Below, piece by piece: positions 53,570 to 59,907 of a stretch of DNA of 59,907 bases. This stretch comes from Rusavskia elegans (Eukaryota > Ascomycota > Lecanoromycetes > Teloschistales > Teloschistaceae): NCBI GenBank assembly GCA_011316305.1, contig SAUG01000095.1:1-59907 (forward strand), given 5' to 3'. Made by a program: the position numbers and the translations under genes. The notes beneath the pieces are model-generated. The model was not told the origin of the DNA. It did not search any database and saw only the letters and a program-made list of their open reading frames with translations. The first letter of the stretch is position 1. Each line of letters opens with the position of its first letter.

Positions 53570-54937
53570 AAGTCATGACCGACGCCATAAGCACAAGTGG
53601 TTCCAAAGCGAAGACACTGGGTTTGAACAAAACTCGATTCTGGAGAAGAGTGATGCATGATGCATGACCGAGAAGGGGCAGTGCCCGGCAAGATGGGAAT
53701 TGAGTCAGATGAGTGATGTATCCAGCAACGGCAGCAGCAACCGTCATTGGACAAAAGGAATGCCGATCCCAGGGTGCAAAATTTCCCATTTGATAGATTT
53801 CCAAAGCGACGAGAAGACATGTTGGCGACCATGTGGGCTGATGTCTGGAGATGTGCTTCACACGCTCTGGCAATCTGTCATCCACGATTCGTCCTCCGGA
53901 ACATTATTATTTAGTTATTCGTAGCGAGTAATGGACGGCTAATCCCGCGTTCTCGATCGCCCCTGAACACGAGGCTGTTGGACCAAGAATGAGCTAAACC
54001 TGTTCCTAGCGGTGGCTAAAATAGCTCCCGACCCCTCCATGCAGGCTGCAGCCAACCTCCTTTTCCAATAATGGATTTGACTCGCGACGACATGCAGGAT
54101 CCCGAGCGCATCGGGTAAATAACGCAACGTCCATCAATATATTTAATAAACGATAATGATTTGTCTCGGCAGAAACCGTTGATTCCGCTGCTGCATGCCT
54201 GTGCACACTGTAGTCTTTGTCTCATGAGAAAGGGGATCAGACACTCCCAGTCTACGTGATGATGCGGCCGGTTCCCTACGCCGCAGACGGACCTTTTCGC
54301 AAACGCTGGTGGTAACGGGTCCGGCTTGGCCAGGTCAACAACATGCCGAATTCGTCTTGTCTTGCCCCTTCTCCGCTTGCACCCTTGCACGGGGGATCAT
54401 CACTCGCATGGCTGACGCTTAGTACGGGGTTGGAGGCGGATTTCCAAGAACAACCAATTGGCGCTGAGCCGTTCACAACGCGGCGTCAACCCGATAATGT
54501 CTATCTATCCCCTGCGACTCCCTCATTGGCGACCCAACTCTCACCCTCTCACTTCCGTGACATCCTTCTACAACCTTATCTCTTACCCCTTCTGTTGACC
54601 GTGTTCTTTTGTGACTGCTGCATCCCCCATGACTGTCTTCATTCTTTGCTGCGGCCAGTCACTATAACTTCATCGTATATGATTTTCCTTTCCTACATGC
54701 TGTTCATACTGCCAACCCATCGCTCATAATTCGATACCACTTTAACAACCAACGCATTTACGCGCCTCAAGTAGGCAAAAGGCAGCGCCAGAACTTTCCT
54801 CGAGTCCACCTCCTTCCTACAAAGAACACCTCTCCTAATTCGCCTGCTATCTGGTGGCCCGCACATCTTCGACCTCACCAAACCACAGTCCTCGAAATCC
54901 ATCAGGGCTGTCTTAACGAAATCAAAGACGCATCGTC
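53570..54937. other. intergenic, nothing recognised
   Basis: 1.37 kb. A 128-codon frame at 54343-54729 (plus) has a hydrophobic stretch but no recognisable family or start context, and it probably lies in the promoter/leader of the next gene. No repeats were noticed. Confidence 0.4.
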
Positions 54938-56696
54938 ATGGGCTGGTTCGGCAGTCTTCAGCTGGCATACAAATATGCGTGAGTATCTTCGGCCTATCAG
55001 CCTTTCCCTGCGGCTGCTCAACTGATATTGTTCTCACCAGAATCATCCTCGGCTCGTTGTTCACCGTTGTCATTATAGCCGGTCTAGCCAAAGTCTTCTA
55101 TGACAAGCGAAGGTTCGATACACCATTCACATCGTCCTCACAGTTTATACTGACCCTTCATCATAGAGTTAAGAAGTTTATAGAGAAGGCCAACCTCGAA
55201 GCTGCCGGTGTACCAGAAGAACAAGAACGGGTCGAGCTCAACAAACGGGAACCGGATGAGGGTGATCTCTTTGGCGTCAGGGCGATCCAGTCCGGCTTCT
55301 TCGGTGGGGTTGCCCAGTCTCGGCCATCGTCTATAGCCGAGTCAAACTCTCCCGAAGGCTCTTCATCGAATACCTTGCTCGGCAGCCATGGTTCGCCCAA
55401 ATTCGGTCCATCCCCCATGAGCAGCGTTACGACATTACCACTGGATGTCAGGCGCTCCTCGCCTTTGGCACACAAGGGAATGTCTACCGAGGACTTGAAC
55501 GCACAACCCACCCCGAAGCGCCGAGCGCCAACTCTCCTCAGGTCCACACTTGCGCCCTCAGATGCCGAAAGGAGCGGTCGGCTCAACCACGACCCTGCTG
55601 TGAACATGTCACTCGAGATTCCTCCTTCACCTGTCACTACCTCGCGCCCAACAACGGCTTATTTGGACACCCATGATCGTGCACCTTCAGGTTACTTTCC
55701 TACTCCCCATAATGGGGGCCAGTACGCTCCATTGGGTGCTCCCCAAATTCCGGAGCAATTCAGGAGATCCTCTGCGAGACCTGTGTCGACTATCGAGCCA
55801 CCTACCGAGAAAGGTCACCACTCGCAGTCAGCGTCCATCGTTAGCGCGGCATCCGATCGCTTGACCCGGGATAGTCACCGATCAACAACCAATAGCGATC
55901 AGAGCTATGCTGGTGAAGACGACCGACGAGGATCCAGCGGGTCGGATGAAAGACCAAGATCCCGAGGTCGAGATGATTTTTCGAGGCCCCAGCGAAGCCA
56001 CCCCCCACGATCCAGCAGCAGATACAGTGGCTACCCGCAAACGATGCCGACGATCCATTCGCAAGAAGACGAAGGTAAGCAGCGTGCTTAACCCGGCTCT
56101 CCGTTCTCCGACTCATGACCGCGCTTTCAGTCGTTGTGACCGGTCAACCTCGTACTTCCAGCGCTGTCGGCGACTGGGGCGACGACATATTCCATGAGAT
56201 CGATCAATCGCTTCAAGAGTCACGTTCAATGATTGTTCCTCTTCCCCATGACACCAAATATAATCACCATACTTCGACACTCTCGGAAGCGTCTTCCACA
56301 CACAGTACTGCTCAATTTGGACAACGGGGTTCGGACAGACAGATATCCATAGATTCGAAACTACATCTACAGCCCCGGCAGTTCGGAGGGCTGGACATCC
56401 CGCTGTATTCGGAAGACTCTGCCGTTGGACGGGAAGATGGAAAACGAGCAAGTGACGGCAGTGTGCAGAATGACCCAAGCGTTACTGGCAGTACTCGGAA
56501 CACCAAGGAGTTTAGAGATTTCTATGACTCGTACTGGAGACGGAATGGTCAAGCACAGGCACAAGGCAACCAAAACTTGAAGCCGACAGATGCGGCCAGA
56601 GATGATCGAAGAGCAGCACAGATGGAGTCCAAGCCTGAGACGATCAGGGAGGTACCCAGCCCTTTACCCAGTCCTTCAATAGGGAAGGCCATGTAA
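54938..56696 (+). CDS. single-pass membrane protein with long disordered tail, unknown function
   Basis: Exons 54938-54978, 55041-55112, 55167-56074 and 56131-56696 join in phase to 528 aa. Residues 12-32 form one transmembrane helix (IILGSLFTVVIIAGLAKVF) followed by a basic KRR stop signal. A short helical stretch VKKFIEKANLEAAGVPEEQ comes next. The rest is disordered and rich in Ser, Pro, Arg and Asp, with possible phosphosites, up to a more ordered patch EFRDFYDSYWRR near residue 470. I do not recognise a characterised family; the arrangement suggests an N-terminally anchored cytosolic scaffold. Three introns with GTGAGT, GTTCGA and GTAAGC donors keep the frame. Confidence 0.75.
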
Positions 56697-57174
56697 TCAG
56701 TATCTTTAATGTAATATTTAAGCCGACAGATATCGGTGAACGAATCAACGCTACTTCTGTCTCTGTCCCAAGCTGTCTGCAAGAAGAGGAAATGCTCAAC
56801 GAAAAGACGTTGATTTCAGTTGGATTAAATTAGACCGTTGTTGAACCCAAATCGGGTTAGCGCAATTAAGCGTACTTAGGCAGAATTTCTGCACATTAGA
56901 ACTTAGCATCCAATCCACCTTATTCTGCACATTCTGCCCACCACCCATAATAGCACTACACCGTACCTGGACACAGTACTAGTACCTTACTATCCGGAGC
57001 ACCGGAAAAGACTTGGCGATCGTGGCGTCAGACAAAAGACGGTCGGCAATCTTGAATCCAGAAATTCGAACACGACGTCTAGTCTTTCTACCTACGCTCA
57101 CCGTAAAGTCTAAATGCTTCGAGCAATGTTCAATGCCTCTTCAACACACTCATTAAGGCTACATCTTCAACGCA
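56697..57174. promoter_or_regulatory. erg1 upstream region
   Basis: 478 bp between the membrane-protein gene and erg1 on the same strand. It contains a small repeat of TTCTGCACATT (near 56886 and 56921). Sterol-responsive sites were not identified. Confidence 0.45.
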
Positions 57175-58805
57175 ATGCCCCTAATTCTCGATTCGTCACC
57201 TTCGCCATCGCCACCACCGTCGGTCGTTGAAATTTCACCCGCAACGATCCGTCGCCGCGAACACCACGAATCCGACGTCGTAATTGTTGGTGCAGGTATC
57301 CTGGGGACTTCTCTAGCAGTCACCCTCGCCCGACAGAATCGCTCCGTCATCCTACTAGAAAAAAGCGTGAAGGAACCAGACCGCATCGTTGGCGAACTGT
57401 TGCAACCAGGTGGGGTGCAGGCACTCAAGAAGCTTGGATTGGGAGACTGCCTGGAGGACATCGACGCAATACAAGTGAAGGGGTATGAGGTGATATATTA
57501 TGGGAAGGAGGTTGAGATACCCTACCCCTTGAACGCTGCGGGCGATGATTATGATCGAGAGGGAGGATGCTTCGACGGCGAAAATCACGGCTCAATTACC
57601 ACGGATTCTGGAGTAAAGAGACCAGAAGGAAGGAGCTTTCATCACGGCCGGTTCATTCAACGATTACGCGCGGCAGCTATGAAAGAAGAAAACATCTCCC
57701 TCATTGAAAGCACCGTCACCGGTACGATCAAGGACGGCTGGACAGGGCAAGTGCTCGGCGTTGAAGCCGAGGCCAAAGATGGCAGAAAGGATGTCTACTT
57801 TGGCCAATTGACCGTTCTGGCCGACGGTTATGCAAGTCGCTTTCGGAAAGAATTCATCACCCACGCGCCCGTCAGCAAAAGCAAATTCTATGGTCTCGAA
57901 CTAATCGATGCTGATCTACCCCGGCGGAAGCATGGCCATGTTGTCTTGGGTGAAGGAGCACCAGTATTGTTGTATCAGATCGGCACCAGGGAGACAAGAG
58001 CACTGGTCGATGTACCGGAAGGGACACCAAGCGCCAGCACTGCAAACGGAGGCGTCAAAGGCCATCTGCGAAATGTCGTCCTCCCGTCCCTACCGAAATG
58101 CGTGCAATCATCCTTCGAACGAGCGTTGGACAGCGGTAAACTGCGAAGTATGCCGAATTCCTGGCTCCCGCCCAGTACGCAGCAGGTCCCTGGCATGATA
58201 CTCCTGGGCGATGCGATGAACATGCGACATCCATTGACAGGCGGCGGCATGACGGTTGCATTCAACGACGTCGTTATGCTCCGAGATCTGCTGAGTCCCG
58301 AAAAAGTACCGGATCTGGGGGATACCGCGCGAGTGAGGAAGCAGATGCGGAGGTTCCATTGGCGGAGGAAGAACTTGACAAGTGTTATTAATATCCTGGC
58401 GCAGGCTTTGTATTCCTTGTTTGCTGCCAATGGTACGTTATATTCAACCCTTTCCCCCTTTTAGCATGCCTCTACAAGTAGCTTCCCATCCAAGTCATCA
58501 AAACTAATGACATGCTTGTCTTCTATATAGATCCCCAGCTCAAAGCCCTCCAACTCGGCTGCTTCCGCTACTTTCAACAAGGCGGCCAATGCGTCGACGG
58601 TCCCGTCGGCCTCCTCGCCGGAATCATCCGCCAACCCTTCGTCCTCTTTTACCACTTCTTCGCCGTGGCGTTGTTGGCGATCTGGCTCGTGATACGGCAG
58701 TCGCCGATATACAGATTACCCCTGACTCTGCTGTCGACGGTCGGTATATTTTGGAAGGCATGCGTGGTGATTTTCCCCTTTATCTTCTCGGAATTGAGAA
58801 GTTGA
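57175..58805 (+). CDS. erg1: squalene monooxygenase (squalene epoxidase)
   Basis: FAD-dependent ER enzyme that converts squalene to 2,3-oxidosqualene in ergosterol synthesis; target of allylamines. Exons 57175-58432 and 58531-58805 join in phase to 510 aa. The N-terminal Rossmann motif is VVIVGAGILGTSLAVTLAR with the acidic end of strand 2 in VILLEKS. RIVGELLQPGG, the GRFIQRLR helix and the DG motif VLADGYASRFRK follow. The second FAD motif is GDAMNMRHPLTGGGMTVAF. The C-terminus is membrane-embedded (PFVLFYHFFAVALLAIWLVI and a further hydrophobic segment). The N-terminus is short, without the extra transmembrane helix of the animal enzyme. The 98-nt intron removes the junction between FAAN and DPQLKALQLGCF. 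Confidence 0.95.
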
Positions 58806-59836
58806 TGGTATGAGCGCTTGAGGATGATTTTTAATGGCCGGCAGGAAAGGGATTGTATATAGCTTGACCCCCACTGTTTGTTTTGTACATAGACGTACCT
58901 ATTTTTTTCTCTTCTAGCTATAGATCGATCCTAGCTCCGTCCTCCTTTCGCCCCCTCCCCTCTTACACAATGTCTGAGCATCTTAACTTCCACACCCACC
59001 GCAACTCCTATTCCTTTTCATCTTCTCTCCTCCCTCTCTCCAGCTCGCAGCAACTGCTTTTGTAACCCCTGCACCCACCATCACCACCACCGTCTCCTAT
59101 ACCCGCCATAGAAAAATCAAACATCACAAATTCCCCCATTTCCCCTTTTCAGAAAAGCAACCTCAATTCCCTTCAAAAACGACAAAATCTATCACCCCTT
59201 TTAACAAATCCACCTTTTCCGCCCCCCTTACTTATTCAGCAATCTATAAATTGCCTCACCCTTGTTTCGCTCTTGAGAGGATTTATAGAACGGATGGGAT
59301 ATATATTTATGCTATCCATATACCGTAGACGGGCGGGCGAAAAGAGGGCTGTGGGTGATGAGGTGGTGCTTTTGTGTGTTTGGGATGGGGCATGGTGTTT
59401 TAGATAGGGGTGCCAAAAAATAAAAAAATAAAAAAAAAAACGAATAGCTATTATGAGTACAGTACTAATGCTGGGTTGGATGATTGCAATGCCACATCCG
59501 TGAAGATCGATGTTAATAGCCAGTTATCTATCTACCCGACTTCTATTGTTCATATAGGTTGTTTCGTTCCGTCTGAGGATATGAATGTGGATATGCATCT
59601 TTGTCATGGAACCGTGGATTATGGAGGTTTTAGGTATGGTTTGAGAGTGAGAGTGATGTATAAAGATAACAACCAAGCTCAAGGAAATAGAAACTAAACA
59701 AATAAACAAATAAACTTGTAGAGGGTCGGATACAACTTTCTTCGATGAAGAGATAGATAGATAGATAGGCTAAGTAAGAGAACAAAAAACTTATCTCGGT
59801 AATCAAAAATCCGATCTTGACCCCCCCCTCCTCTTT
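58806..59836. other. erg1 3' region, pyrimidine-rich and without a gene
   Basis: Long CT-rich tracts (58960-59270), an A-rich run near 59415-59440 and a (GATA)n run near 59750 occur. The 95-codon frame 59410-59697 has no recognisable content. Confidence 0.5.
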
Positions 59837-59907
59837 CTTCTTCTCCTTCTTCTCCTTCTTCTCCTTCTTCTCCTTCTTCTCCTTCTTCTCCTTCTTCTCC
59901 TTCTTCT
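59837..59907. repeat. tandem array of CTTCTTCTC
   Basis: About eight consecutive 9-bp units run to the window edge and probably beyond. A polypyrimidine minisatellite; translated, it would give Ser/Leu or Glu/Lys-rich repeats, but no ORF is supported. Confidence 0.9.

Noticed and set aside
54343..54729. 128-codon plus-strand frame with a hydrophobic segment
   Set aside because: No family resemblance and a position just upstream of the 54938 gene; more likely leader or promoter.
59410..59697. 95-codon plus-strand frame after the A-rich run
   Set aside because: Low-information composition, no motif, and located in the erg1 downstream repeat-rich region.

Overview
The window reads as nuclear DNA of a filamentous ascomycete (Pezizomycotina, most likely Dothideomycetes; the class is an inference). 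Coding regions are interrupted by short GT-AG introns, mostly 45-90 nt, many with a CTAAC/CTAAT-like branch point. The gene set is fungal (squalene epoxidase, Rho1 exchange factor, Zn2Cys6 factor, Pfa5). A sharply bounded AT-rich transposon carries CpA-to-TpA changes, the mark of repeat-induced point mutation (RIP). I saw no rRNA, tRNA or CRISPR array.

Layout. 0-11.7 kb is gene-poor. It holds four small cysteine-rich zinc-ribbon-like genes of one family (one found only by joining two exons across an intron), the palmitoyltransferase pfa5, and one copy of a dispersed repeat whose partner lies next to the vps34 start. 11.7-16.6 kb, all on the minus strand: a short-chain dehydrogenase, transaldolase and a Zn2Cys6 regulator. 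16.6-20 kb: sod1 between two small non-autonomous DNA transposons, one with a 9-bp and one with an 8-bp target duplication. 20-29 kb: Tudor-SN, a small secreted protein, vps34 (minus) and nse4. 30-38 kb: rom2 (minus), the eight-exon V-ATPase subunit c gene and a PKA-type kinase. 38.49-42.91 kb: a RIP-degraded 4.4-kb element with 101-bp terminal inverted repeats flanked by TA, carrying a transposase remnant and an unidentified lysine-rich second ORF remnant. 43-59.9 kb: an Acinus-like SAP protein, a DUF300/TMEM184-type membrane protein, a RING protein (minus), two neighbouring NUDIX hydrolases, a membrane-anchored disordered protein, erg1, and a terminal 9-bp tandem array.

How the genes relate. 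Most are dispersed housekeeping functions: oxidative stress (sod1), pentose phosphate (tal1), vacuole and endosome (vps34, vma3), cell-wall integrity (rom2), SMC5/6 (nse4), ergosterol (erg1) and nucleotide-sugar clean-up (NUDIX pair). No biosynthetic cluster is evident. The unusual content is the zinc-ribbon gene family in the gene-poor left arm, three inverted-repeat elements with intact target duplications, and a repeated coding-strand switch from C-rich to G-rich near gene 3' ends.
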